Below are positions 1 through 10,479 of a DNA stretch of 64,000 nucleotides, one piece after another. The stretch comes from Erythrobasidium yunnanense (Eukaryota; Basidiomycota; Cystobasidiomycetes; Erythrobasidiales; Erythrobasidiaceae). The DNA lies in assembly GCA_001600175.1 (NCBI GenBank), contig BCJC01000007.1:1388115-1452114 (forward strand). The letters run 5' to 3'. The notes beneath the pieces were generated by a model. The model was not told where the DNA came from and did not search any database. It worked only from the letters and a program-made list of their open reading frames with translations. Made by a program: the position numbers and the translations under genes. Numbering within the stretch: the stretch's first letter is position 1; every line of letters begins with the position of its first letter.

Positions 1-3000
1 GCAAGCGCTTGAGCACGAATTGCTAGCAGTCCTGTTACACGAGCGCGGCGAGGCCCTGTCCGACTTCCCAACCTTCAGCACATCCGATATAACAGAAACA
101 GAAGGAAACGATGTGCAGGCCTGGCAGGACCGTGTCAAATCAAGCATAGAAGCCAAATCATCCAACATCATCCGAGGGCTTGTCCGCTGCGGCAAGCCTG
201 CTGTAGACAGCGCGTTAATAGCATGGCGAGAAAGCTCTCTTCGGAACCTGCGGCGCACTTTGCAGGATCAGCTACCGCAAGCGGCTGCCGAGGCGCATGA
301 CGATGACGAGGTCCGCAGCGGGGTTGACTCAAGTGGAAGATCGTCTTTCGAAGGTAGTCGGCCAACCATGGACGCGCCTGCATCCGGCTACTTGACCCTC
401 GCAAGCATGCCTCATTCTGCTTTCATGGAGCTCAGCAATCAGATCTATACGGCTATGCTCGGCTGTATATCCGTGACAGACCTTCAAGCCCAAGTCATGC
501 AGCAAACAGTCTCGCAAAGCCTTCTACCCACAAAGTCCGATAGTGCGACGGCTGGCAGCTCAGGTCAAGCTCTGAACGAAGCCTGGATAACAGCTCTACA
601 AGCAGAGCTTACAGAGACAATCCAAGCTGTTGCGGATCTTGCGAATGCTCGACTTGCCAAGCTGGTTACAGGTCGAGCCGATGCACACGCACACCTGCCT
701 TTGCGGCAGTTCGTCGAAATTTTCGAGTATACTTGGCAATTTGTGCTCAAGTGCGAAACCCTCGGTCGCAAGATGATCGTTGGGCTCCGGGGTGTCATTC
801 TCGCCCAGGTTAGTCATTACACAAGCTATCGATGGTATTCTCTGACTGAATACGCTCGTACAGTCGAAAACCTTCCTCCAGACATTCCATCAACGCCAGC
901 TTACAGCTTCTGCAAAGGCAGTGGAAACGGAACAATGGTCGCCCACCGACATTTCTGCAGCCATACAAAGCGTAGTCTCGCGCTTGGTAGACAGTGCGAT
1001 GCAAGATCCGCCTCAGCTCAGCTTCAAGAACCAGTCGCAAGTGTCTGAGCAGACATTATCAGTCTCCGCCAAACACCTTACAGTGGAGGACAAGGAGTTC
1101 TTCGCTGTCTCTGCTGGTCTCCGCTCTTTAGAAGTGCTAGAAGAATACCTACAGATAGTCATCAACCTACCTCAGCTTACTACCGATGTGATGAGCAAGA
1201 TCATCGAGTTCCTTAAGCAATTCAACTCGCGAACCTGTCAAGTCGTTTTGGGAGCCGGTGCGATGCGCTCAGCTGGGCTGAAGAACATTACCGCAAAGCA
1301 TCTTGCTCTAGCTTCGCAAGCTCTTTCAATCATGATCTCTCTGATCCCCTACATTCGTGAATGCTTGCGGCGGCATCTGCGCGCGAAACAAGCTGTTATT
1401 CTTGTTGATTTCGACAAACTCAGGCGGGATTATCAAGAACATCAGTACGAAATCCACGCGAAGCTAGTTGCTATCATGGGAGACCGTCTATCCGTACATT
1501 GCAAGACCTTACAAAGCATTGATTGGGAGAAAGAGGGTGACTCTGCGCCACCCAACGCATACATGGAGACGCTTGTCAAGGAGGCAGGAACGCTGCATAA
1601 GGTTCTGCTGAAGTACCTCCCCGGCACAGCATTAGAATTGGTAATGATGCAAGTCTTGTCGGCCATCAACTCGCGACTCGCGGACGAGTACAGCCGGATC
1701 GAAGTGAAGTCGGAGGGTGCGAAGGAGCGCATCTTAGCAGACGCAAAGTACATGCGAGTCAAGTTCTCCGAGCTGAAAGGTCTCGAAAGGCCTGCGCCTG
1801 GTGCAGTGCGTGGTAGTCTCATCGTATTTGAGCATAGACTGACCGTCTCCACAGGAACTGGAGAGCCTCATACAGATGAAAAAGGTCGTAGCCCCCGCAG
1901 CCGCTCCTACGCCTGCACCACCGGTCAAGTCATTCGTGACACCCTCTCTGACCAGAGCACGTACCGGCTCCGTCTCGCAGCATAAGCGGACACCTTCGTC
2001 TTTCTCTCTGACTCGCCCAGAAACGCCTGCGAAAGAGATCGAGAAGCCTCCCCCTACTCCAGAGAAGGAAGCCCCTCCTCCTGCACCCGTCTTTGAAGCT
2101 GAGGCGCCGCTAGATGTGGCGCAGGCCAGCCAGCAAGCCGAGCCTGTGGACGTCGCTACAGACTTACAGCCAATCGCTCCGGAAGACCTCAACGACGTTG
2201 ATGCTGTGAAGCCAGAAGTCGAGATCGAAGCTGGCGTATCCGGGCCGCTTCTCCCGCAAGAGATACCTCTACCGCTGTCGCCTGTACTGTTGGCAGACGA
2301 GAACGCAGCCGTGGAGCCTGTTGAGCCTGAGATCTCAGTCTCCAGTCTACCACCAGCTGCTCAAGACATGGTCCCCGTACTGTCAGCTCCAAGCAACGAG
2401 GGCACCGGTCCTGAACCTGTTGAGGAGCCTCTCTCCTTGTCGGTAGAGAGGCGTCCATCAGCTTCAGAGAGGCTTCTTGCATTAGTCGCGCCATCGACAC
2501 CTTCCAAGTCTGCAGACTTGCCCATAAAACCCGAGGAGCGACCTGCAGCTGTGTTACCAAGTGCAGCTCCGCCCAAAGCAACAAGTCCGCCGCCAGCTGG
2601 CAATGTCACGAACCGGCTAGCTGGCTTGTTCAGCAAACGTCCTGCAACTTCGCTGCCAAAAGTTAGCATCCCATCTTTACCATCCATCCTGAAACCTCAG
2701 CAGAACATCACATCTCCTTCACGAGGTACAGGAAGCCCTATTCAAGCGAAAGACTCGTTGGACTTGGCTCGGAGTCCGGTCAAGAGAGGTCCTTCCACTC
2801 TCGCTTTGCCGGAGAATGGGCATGTCGTTGCAAGACCGTCCGACGTCTCGACGGAAGACTTGCCAGCGTCTTTAAAGGAGGGAGAGCAGGACACCAACGA
2901 TAATCATAGCTCGGAGGCAGATGCAGTGGAGACAAATGAAAACCCAGCAGCAGTACATGAAGTAGAATCATCAGTAACGAACGTTAGGCACAGCTTGGAT

Positions 3001-3012
3001 AGTGTAGATTAG
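1..3012 (+). CDS. VPS54: Vps54, GARP tethering complex subunit (5' end outside window)
   Basis: GARP tethers endosome-derived vesicles at the trans-Golgi. The frame is open from base 2, so the N-terminus lies left of the window. Exons are <2-808, 864-1805 and 1855-3012; the introns (55 and 49 nt) join in phase. About 968 residues are visible. Recognisable Vps54 blocks are the middle segment LVTGRADAHAHLPL, the join FLQTFHQRQL..EQWSPTDI, and the C-terminal domain with ITAKHLALASQALS and LHKVLLKYLP, ending near LESLIQMKKV. After this comes an unusually long low-complexity tail of about 380 residues rich in Pro, Ala, Ser and Glu, with no domain I recognise. The gene converges on ATX1, with 65 bases between the two stop codons. 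Family assignment is from motif memory and is confident; the function of the tail is unknown. Confidence 0.88.
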
Positions 3013-3077
3013 ATAATAGTGTAACGAGAGTAATGAATTATGATCCGCCAGCAGATGTAACCCAGTCTAATCGCTAT

Positions 3078-3448
3078 CTACGCGCTCGCTTCGTCAGCAA
3101 CAGGCCATTTCTTAACACCGTTGTCCTCGCCCTTCATTACGGATTTCTGCGTGTAATGTTAGCCATGTACGCGTGGACCTGAGCAGGACTTACGCCGGTC
3201 TTTGCTATCTTCTCACGAACTGTGTCGAAGTCAGGCGTGCCCGTTGCCGACTTGACGATAACCTGTTTATCCTCCCAAGACACCTTCTCTACCTCCACGC
3301 CTGCCATGCATGACCGTCAATGACTGCGCCCGCTCGTGCCGACGCTGCTGTTCTCACCTTCGAGCTTGGACAACACACGGCTGACCGCGCCTGAGCATCC
3401 TCCGCAAGTCATGGCCACCTCGAAGGTGTATGTGTGGGGTTCGCTCAT
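3078..3448 (-). CDS. ATX1: Copper metallochaperone Atx1, 88 aa
   Basis: This cytosolic chaperone hands Cu(I) to the N-terminal domains of the Ccc2 ATPase. The model has three exons, 3448-3358, 3300-3194 and 3146-3078 (91+107+69 nt), joined by introns of 57 and 47 nt. It begins MSEPHTYTFEVAMTCGGCSG, with the copper-binding M-T-C-x-x-C motif. It continues with KLEGVEVEKVSWEDKQVIVK and a C-terminal lysine patch (IAKTGKSVMKG). The length is right for the family (yeast Atx1 is 73 aa), plus a short acidic tail. The gene is split into pieces shorter than 60 codons, so it is easily missed. Its partner CCC2 lies 7 kb to the right. Confidence 0.88.
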
Positions 3449-3979
3449 CTTGGATGTTTTTGGTGCAGAAGCCAGAGTTGAACGAAACAAAACACGCGAT
3501 AAGCAAGACGCGCTCGGATACCTCGAGGTTAGCTAGCAAACAGTCGCAAGGCAACGCGGGATGGCGCCTTCAATGCTTACTGCATCAACAAGCACTGGTT
3601 GCCCATGAATGTCAGCAAACCCATGCTGCGAGCTCTACGCGATGAAGATAGGGGTTCTGTTCCTGACCGCCCTCAAACACCATACCGGCTCTTCTTAGCT
3701 TCAACTTTGACATATCGCGCCTATTCATTGCACACCGATCCTCTTCCTCGGCCTCAGGCGCGTTCCCTGACACGGCCAGCGAGCCGGAGCCCTGTCCGTA
3801 CCCAGACAGTCGCAAAACGGCCCACAGCTGTCGAAATCGCTATCGCGTGTACAGGACATTGCGTACAGTCTCTGCGTAGTCTCTATCGCGCGTCTGACCC
3901 TCCAGTGCCCAGAAACTTGAGGAAAAAGCGAAATTTTGATTTATGTATGCTATGCCTGTCCCGACGTTACAATCCAGAA
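3449..3979. other. Intergenic, no gene seen
   Basis: Open frames here (for example 3599-3994 on plus) have no recognisable motif and no convincing intron borders. The stretch presumably holds the ATX1 promoter on its left side. Confidence 0.5.
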
Positions 3980-4167
3980 GGCCTAATGGTCTAGTAAGCT
4001 ACCTACAGCCATTCTACAATGCTCTAAGCTAATAACCAATCGAAGGTCGCATGATTTGTTCGTTCCCACCCATCTGCCCTCCAAAACTCCCGCTAAGACC
4101 TCCAAACAGCTGCTTTGGGTATAAACAACACTGCAGAAGGTCCTCGGTTCAATTCCGGGTTGGGCCC
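3980..4167 (+). tRNA. tRNA-Pro(UGG) candidate interrupted by three introns
   Basis: The 5' end GGCCTAA (3980-3986) pairs fully, with one G-U, with TTGGGCC (4160-4166). The T arm CTCGG-TTCAATT-CCGGG (4143-4159) is canonical. Between them lie two 52-nt segments with GT-AG borders, 3994-4045 and 4058-4109, each with a CTAA-type branch-like motif, and a 12-nt segment 4120-4131 at the usual 37/38 intron site. Removing all three leaves pieces 3980-3993, 4046-4057, 4110-4119 and 4132-4167, a total of 72 nt. That RNA has the tRNA-Pro D stem GTCT/TGAT, a 7-nt D loop, a perfect TCTGC/GCAGA anticodon stem and the loop TTTGGGT with anticodon TGG. One flaw is that the usual D-loop G18 would be C. A T5 run at 4224-4228 could end Pol III transcription. 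Alternatives are a decayed tRNA or a coincidence. Confidence 0.6.
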
Positions 4168-4858
4168 TTCGTTTCTGGCGCTCCTTCTTCATGTCTGTCC
4201 ATCCCGATGGGCGGCCGCCTTCCTTTTTGGCGTGGACGCCTACGGCTTGCTCGCAAGACCCTGCAAGGCCAACATGTCTTATTACTAGCGTCTAGTAGAA
4301 TGCTGCCCCTTTTGATGCGGGCGGGAAGAGTGCAGCAGCAGCCTGGCCAGATGCCTTTTAACCCCGACTCCTCCAGCAAGTCAAAGAATTTTTTATGATG
4401 TCGCAACACATCTATACATGTTCACATACACCAGAAGACCTCATATCATTCAAGGAAAACCCGCGGCGAACCTGTCTGCGGCTTGTAGGCCGATTTCTTC
4501 CTCACGCAATTTCGCATAATTCAGAAGTGCTCCCAAAAATTCAAGAAGCATCACAGATGTACCACACGATCTCTTGAACACGTATATACATTGGTTTAAG
4601 GTGTGCGAGCGTGAATAAATGGACTAGAGCGGATTTGACGCTGTTCGATCAAGGCTCACCGTTGGCTGCTTCACAGGCCTGCAGCGGCCACAAGACATAA
4701 TATCACATATACATACATGCTATAGCTGGCCTGTGTGGAGGCAAGACAGACTGTATCGACAATATGTCGCGTCGCCCAAAAAACGTGACTTTCGGCTGCT
4801 TGACCAAACGCGCTCACACACGACATGAAGCAGCAGTGTACGAGCACTCTGTTGTATT
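4168..4858. other. Intergenic, no gene seen
   Basis: No supported gene. It contains T runs at 4224-4228 and near 4389 that could act as Pol III terminators for the tRNA-like locus. Confidence 0.4.
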
Positions 4859-5220
4859 CTACGGTGTCTCTCCAGATGATCCGGTTGTCACGACTTCGAG
4901 TGTGTGCGGATTCGCCAAGTTGAAGTTTTCCTCGAAGAAGATCTGAGGTATCTCATCCAAAGAGGGTACCTGATTCTTCTGCGACCTTTCTTCTCCTGTC
5001 CTAGGTTACTGCCTTCGAGCGCTTGAGCAACGGCTTTCTTGCGCCGGCTAGCTTCTTCATCTAGCGACTCGTCCGCATCTATATCTTCTAGGATAGGTCT
5101 ATCGTTATGAGCAGTCTATAGCTTGCTCCATGTCTTGTAATCTGCCCGGATAGATTCGATGTACGCGTAGAAGTCTGTGCGGGAGACCAGTCTCGATTCA
5201 GGCACGGACGTCTCCTCTTA
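4859..5220 (-). pseudogene. Decayed fragment resembling the Vps54 N-terminal region
   Basis: Read on minus from 5217, one frame gives ESRLVSRTDFYAYIESIRAD and then, after an in-frame TAG, RPILEDIDADESLDEEASRR. A frame change near 4970 is followed by VPSLDEIPQIFFEENFNLAN and HTLEVVT, ending at TAG 4861-4859. The order and the xPQIFFxxxFNLxNPxTF block match what I know of the start of Vps54 proteins. The intact VPS54 sits 2 kb to the left on the other strand, but its own N-terminus is outside the window, so the two cannot be compared here. It is most simply a partial inverted duplication of a host gene. It has at least one stop and one frameshift and no start. Confidence 0.55.
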
Positions 5221-5417
5221 CAAAATTTGCGGGCTTGCTACAGCTTCTGCGGAGCAGAACAATAACTTCCTGACCGCTCTGCGCAGTCTGGAAAGCATTG
5301 ATCAGGGATTCCTCTGCATGTGATCTCACCGGTCACCGGCGAGGATAGGGAGTTTGAGCTATCATTGACTCATCGCTTCCGAACTTGTCTGCTGTGCTTG
5401 TATGTGATACCAACACC

Positions 5418-6941
5418 ATGCAATCAACGCCAGAAGAGTTCCCTCTGCAGCGCGTGCCGTCTCGGAAGCCGGCTCAGGAGGAAGAAGACATCACAACTGC
5501 AAGAAGCGTCGAAAACGATGACCGAGCATCAGCTCTTACTTCGCCATCTTTTGCGACGTCTACAAGCCGTCATGATAGTGTACTAGTCGAAGTGCAGAAG
5601 CCTAGCCAATTGTGCGCTAATCACACTCGCATCTAACCGGAAAGCTAACTCGCTTCTCACTACAGCCGCGAAGTTGTGATATGCCTATCTGCCTTCACCA
5701 TCGTCTTTACCGTCTGCGGCCTCAACTTCGCTTTCGGAGTCTACCAAGATTTGTACGAACAGATGTCACTTGAACCAGACACGCCTTTCACCGGAGCTTC
5801 TCAAGCTGTCATTGGTCTTATCGGCACCCTTTCTGTAGCCTTCATGCAAATCGCAGCGCCATTCACGAGCGCCGGATTGAAGCGATATAGCCCAAGACTC
5901 ATCCTCGCTGTCGGCGGAGTCTTGTTCTTCGCTGCTTGCATACTGGCAAGCTTCAGCACACAGCTATGGCAGTTCCTTCTCACGCAAGGGTTCCTCCTCG
6001 GTCTAGGCACCTCCCTGGTCTACACTACAGCTGTCACGATAACGCCTACATGGTACACAGCGCACCGCGGCCTTGCAATGGGCATTGTACTGGCAGGTAC
6101 AGGTGTAGGAGGGCTGGTATGGGCGCCAGCAATCCAGGCCATGAACTCGACCCTGGGTTTCCGAATGGGTCTCCGCATCAATGGTAGCCTCGCGGCAGCT
6201 ATCATAGCTGCATCCACATTTGTCCTCGATTGGGATGAGGCGAGCAAACAGCGGATCGCACAAGAAAGGGCCAATCAGCGAGGGAGTCTCCTTCAGATCC
6301 CACTGATCAACTGGCGAATTGCCAAAAGCAAGCCCTTCTTGGCGCAAGCTCTTGGTACAATGCTCCACGGCTCTGGATACTATGTACCGCTGTTCTACTT
6401 TTCCGCCTATGCTCGTACGCTCGGATATAGTAGCAAGGAGGGTGCCACCTTCATTGCGGTCTCCAATGCCTGCAACGCGAGCGGAAAGATTGTCATTGGG
6501 TATATCGCCGATCGATGGTTGGGCAGAACAAATGCGTTGGTCTTGACGACCATGATTAGCGCTTTGGGCACTATCGTCTTCTGGCTGCCATCAACACTGG
6601 TCGACATGCGTTCTTCTGGTAGAGGACTTTTCATTACGTATACTCTGGTCTACGGACTCTTCGCGAGCGCATACGTGTCCCTCTTTCCGACGTCTCTAGT
6701 GGAGATGTTCGGACCCGCTCACTACTCGTCAATCAACGGCGTTCTTTACATGCTTCGAGGGTTTGGCGGACTGTTCGGTACGCCGATAGCTGGTCTACTC
6801 ATTCGCAAGAGCGGCATGCCGTTCATGTCGAGGGCATACTGGTCAAGTGCACTCCTCGTTTCAGCCTTCACGACAGGTGCTACGCTAGCTGTGTGCTGGG
6901 CCTGGGTGGAGTTGCGGCGCAAGAAGCAGAGTGCGCCGTGA
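5418..6941 (+). CDS. MFS transporter, monocarboxylate-porter-like, 489 aa
   Basis: Two exons, 5418-5611 and 5666-6941, are joined by a 54-nt intron (phase 2). Exon 1 codes for a cytosolic, charged, Ser-rich N-terminus starting MQSTPEEFPLQRVPS. Exon 2 carries the membrane part. It opens with an MCT-type first helix (REVVICLSAFTIVFTVCGLN, FAFGVYQDLYEQM) and continues through repeated hydrophobic segments, with the cytoplasmic loop between helices 6 and 7 near RIAQERANQRGS. The second half has YIADRWLGRTNAL, typical of the family. Likely substrates are small carboxylates or a related solute; sequence alone does not say which. It converges on the CorA gene (143 bases between stops). Confidence 0.82.
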
Positions 6942-7084
6942 GAGACATGAGATGCTGTCAAATGGTGTACAATGTCTAGTATAAAATGCGCAAATTGTCA
7001 GATCCCCTGCTCATACGCGTACCTAGCTGACCTCCAGTCGATATACGATGTACGAATATATAACAACAGCGATGCCATGCTGAT

Positions 7085-10000
7085 CTACTTTCTGAATGCC
7101 CTATATGTCAAATAGCCGCCTGCCAACGCGAATGCTAGAAGTACAGAGACAATGCCAAAGAACCAATGCAGATTTTCTATACCTTCGCCAGGTACACGTA
7201 CGTTCATACCTGGATACAGCTGTTAGTACTAGTCAAAGACTACTGACGGCGAACTCACCCCAAAGACCGGTGACCAAGTTCATCGGAATCAATACGGTAC
7301 CCAGCGCAGTCAACTTGGATAGAACATCATTGATCTGATTGTTCGCATCTGTCATCTCGATAGAGATCTGTGCGAGATAATTGGAATGCGACCGAGACAG
7401 AATCTTCTCGTAGTGATTCAAATTTTGGGTCATGGTGATCAAGTGGTCCTGTAGCCGAAGTCAGCCATATTCAAGCGAGTGATAATGCATCGCACCTGAA
7501 TATCCGAAAGATAAAGCCCGATATCTGACTTGGGCGCCACCGACCAGTTCTCATTACATCGCTTGGCCAATCCCTTAACGACATCTGCCTTGTTGCCCAT
7601 CAAGCGCAACAGACCCATAACCTTCTTTCGGCAAGTACCGATTCTCCGCAACATATCGCTTTGTTCCGCGTCCTTCAAAATCAAGACAAGCTCATCGATA
7701 CTGTCTACCTCATACTCGATGTTCTGGATTAATGGACCGAAAGCATCGGTAATGTCATCGATGAGAGCATAGGATATCCAGTCGGAGGTAACGTTGATGA
7801 AGTCCTTGAGCTGCTTGATACGCCTTCGCACATTCTGCGGGTGCGGCGTGCCTCTGAAATGGAAGGACAGAGTACCTTCTCTGAAGACGACGATGTACAT
7901 GTTCAGCGCTTCCAGATAGGTAGGACTATAAGGATCTTGATCGAAAGATCGGAAACAGACGAGGTAGTAGTTTCGGAAGAGTTCGATCTTTTCGCGCGTT
8001 TCTTCCATGAGAATATCTTCAATGGTGAGCGGATGAATGCCAAAGACCTTGCCCAATACCTTCATCTCTGCGTCCGTAGGACACAGGACGTCTAGCCACC
8101 ATGTATTTGCTTCGGCGTCCTCAATAGACCGCATGAGCTGTGTCCGAGGCTTGGGCTGATATGTACCAGTACCAGACCTATGCATATTACCGAGTACTCC
8201 TCCGCCTGTCTTGTAAGAAGACAAGCTTGGACCAGTAGCACCAGGTCCTCCGACCGGAGTGTTGTAGCCAGTGCTACCTGGCTTCTGCGCTGGCAAAGCG
8301 CTATCGTTGATGTTCACATCGGCTCCGTTTGCCAGACTACCTTCCCACTCCTCTGGCGGCGGTGACGTCGTAGATCTGCCAACAAACAGCTCTTCGAAGG
8401 TCTGCCCTTCTGCCGGAATCTCCGCCAGGCTGCGAGCGTGAATGGTCGATGGAAGTGCATTCGAGTAAAAGGAAAAGCGGTAGGGCCGGGCCTTCTCGGC
8501 AGCCGAGTTGATGCTCCTATGTGTGCCATTCGTAGTCGCTCCAAAGCCGGGTCTCGTCTTGCTTTCGCCGGTAAGCAAAGGAGTCTTGACGCTGACGTCT
8601 GCCTTATCGTCTAAGCGCGGTCCACCGACAGAGCCGCCTTCAAATATTGCAAGCTTGCGCTGATACCGCCCGACATGGCCTGACCCCACGCTTTCACTCA
8701 GCTTCCGCTGTCGACGAGAAATACCTCCATTCATACGCTTCCTCATACCGCCTTCTCCATCGCTTTTATCAGGACTGAAGCTGATGGCCCTTGTGCCCGA
8801 TTGAGCCGATGTCGCCATCCCTGTATTGTGGTCTGCTTTACGTGACTTGGGAATGGCGATGCCGTGTTTCTCACGGTCTTCTTCGCAGAAGTCCTCAAGA
8901 GCATTGAAATCGAAGGGGAAAGGAAAATTGGGCAGTACTCCAGGCATGCCCAAGTTGTAATTGTTATTGAAGGAGCGGCGATGCATATGATCGCTGTTCT
9001 CGCGAGACGGTGAATGATCTCGGTGGCCTCGACCTTCCATATCCGCTTCACGCATTTCCAGCATGGGGTAACAGACGTCTTCCTCAACTTGGTGCTCATC
9101 AGACGGTCGCCGAGAAAGCGAAGGCGTTGCGTTTTGATTCTGACCACCTGAGCCCCTTCTCTTGCTTCTGTCCGAACGCTGTGATCTGCGAGAATGCCCA
9201 GAGTCGCGAGATGACCGCCGTTGCAGATACTCGCGAGGGAGGGCACTGTGATGTGATGCAGCGGGTCCATGATCGCGATGGTCAACAACTCCTGGTTCGT
9301 CCTCCATGCCGTCCGTAACTAGGGCGGAACCCTCAAGAGCGGCATCATCATAATCTTCCTGTAGCCCGTCTTTGGGCATATCAAAGGATGCCCTATGACC
9401 ACGCGCTGACATAGCTTCTGTCATGGCACTAGTATCTGGCCTGGAGGACGATAAAGCAGAAATCGAAGCACCAGTTGGGGTCCTGCCGTGCGACTTTGAA
9501 CCGCTTGGCGATCCTGGGGTTGGTGAAGAAGCCCTCATATCTTCTTCGACCCTATCTTGAGCATGTTCATCCTCGCTGTTCTCGCTATCGTCGCTATTCT
9601 CATGCGGAGGCGAAGTCTGGGCCTCTGCCCTTAGTTTGCTCGACTTGCTTCTTGCAGCTTTCTTAACCATATCTCGAGGGCTCAGATGCTTGGTATCACC
9701 CTTTCTGCCAGGTTTGCGATGCGACATCGAGGCTTGCGAACCACGGTGATCGATGAAGCCTGGCTGCGAATCTACTGATGTATCCGATAAGGTGCGTCTT
9801 CTGTTTTGGCGGTAGAAGCGTGCAGCTGCAGTGTTGGGAGATGGAGGCATTCGATGATTCGCACTGAGCATTTCCCGACGAGGTGACGCAGAGGCCTCGA
9901 AGAAATGGGCGTCTTGTTCGGCCTTTATCAAGGTAATAAGGGTCAGCACGCAACCTATGATAAGTCAAAAGGTGGTTGAGCATACCTGAGCATCTCGTAA

Positions 10001-10234
10001 CGACCTGTATACTTCCCCAGCCTCATCAATGGCCATATCCTTTCCGCCGCTTCTGCTTCTACTTCTGGTCCGTCGCACGTCCATTCCACGAGACATAGTT
10101 GTAGCCAGATGAAGGTCAACTTCTTGCTGATGTTCGCGCTCAGTGCGCTCTTCTTCTGTCTGAGGGAGATAAGGGCTGCTCGACCCAGAATGAGGCTCTC
10201 CCCGCCCAGCCGAAGGATAGGATGAGGCAGGCAT
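7085..10234 (-). CDS. CorA-family Mg/Mn transporter (Mnr2/Alr1 type), 996 aa
   Basis: Exons are 10234-9986, 9922-7496, 7448-7259 and 7209-7085. The first 600 residues are a Ser/Arg/Asp-rich cytosolic region without recognisable domains. The CorA core follows (TWWLDVLCPTDAEM, IHPLTIEDILMEETREKIE, YYLVCFRSF, SDWISYALIDDITDAFGPLI). The signature GMN tripeptide is at residues 956-958, and its G codon is split by the last intron. A final helix ends HWFFGIVSVLLAFALAGGYL. CorA proteins form pentameric channels for Mg2+; in fungi this long-tailed class sits in the plasma membrane (Alr1) or vacuole (Mnr2). The sequence does not decide between the two. The stop of CCC2 lies 245 bases upstream of its start. 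Confidence 0.9.
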
Positions 10235-10479
10235 GGTCGCAGTCGCAGTGGAAGATCTTCTTAGGATTGACTACACTTTGATATGATGTGGGATAGTCGA
10301 GAATGAATCAAAGGGAGGAAAGAATCAGCAGCCAGCACAGTGCCAAATTCTGCTTGATCGAGTGACGGATCCGCCAATAAATTATGTATATAGTCCATTT
10401 ACTAGTTACGACGACAGTACTAATGATTACTACGCAGACATCCAACTAATGCTGTGACCCAATCTAACGGAGGAAAACT

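Noticed and set aside
3599-3994. Plus-strand frame of 131 codons as a gene
   Set aside because: No motif, no start context, and it runs into the tRNA-like locus.
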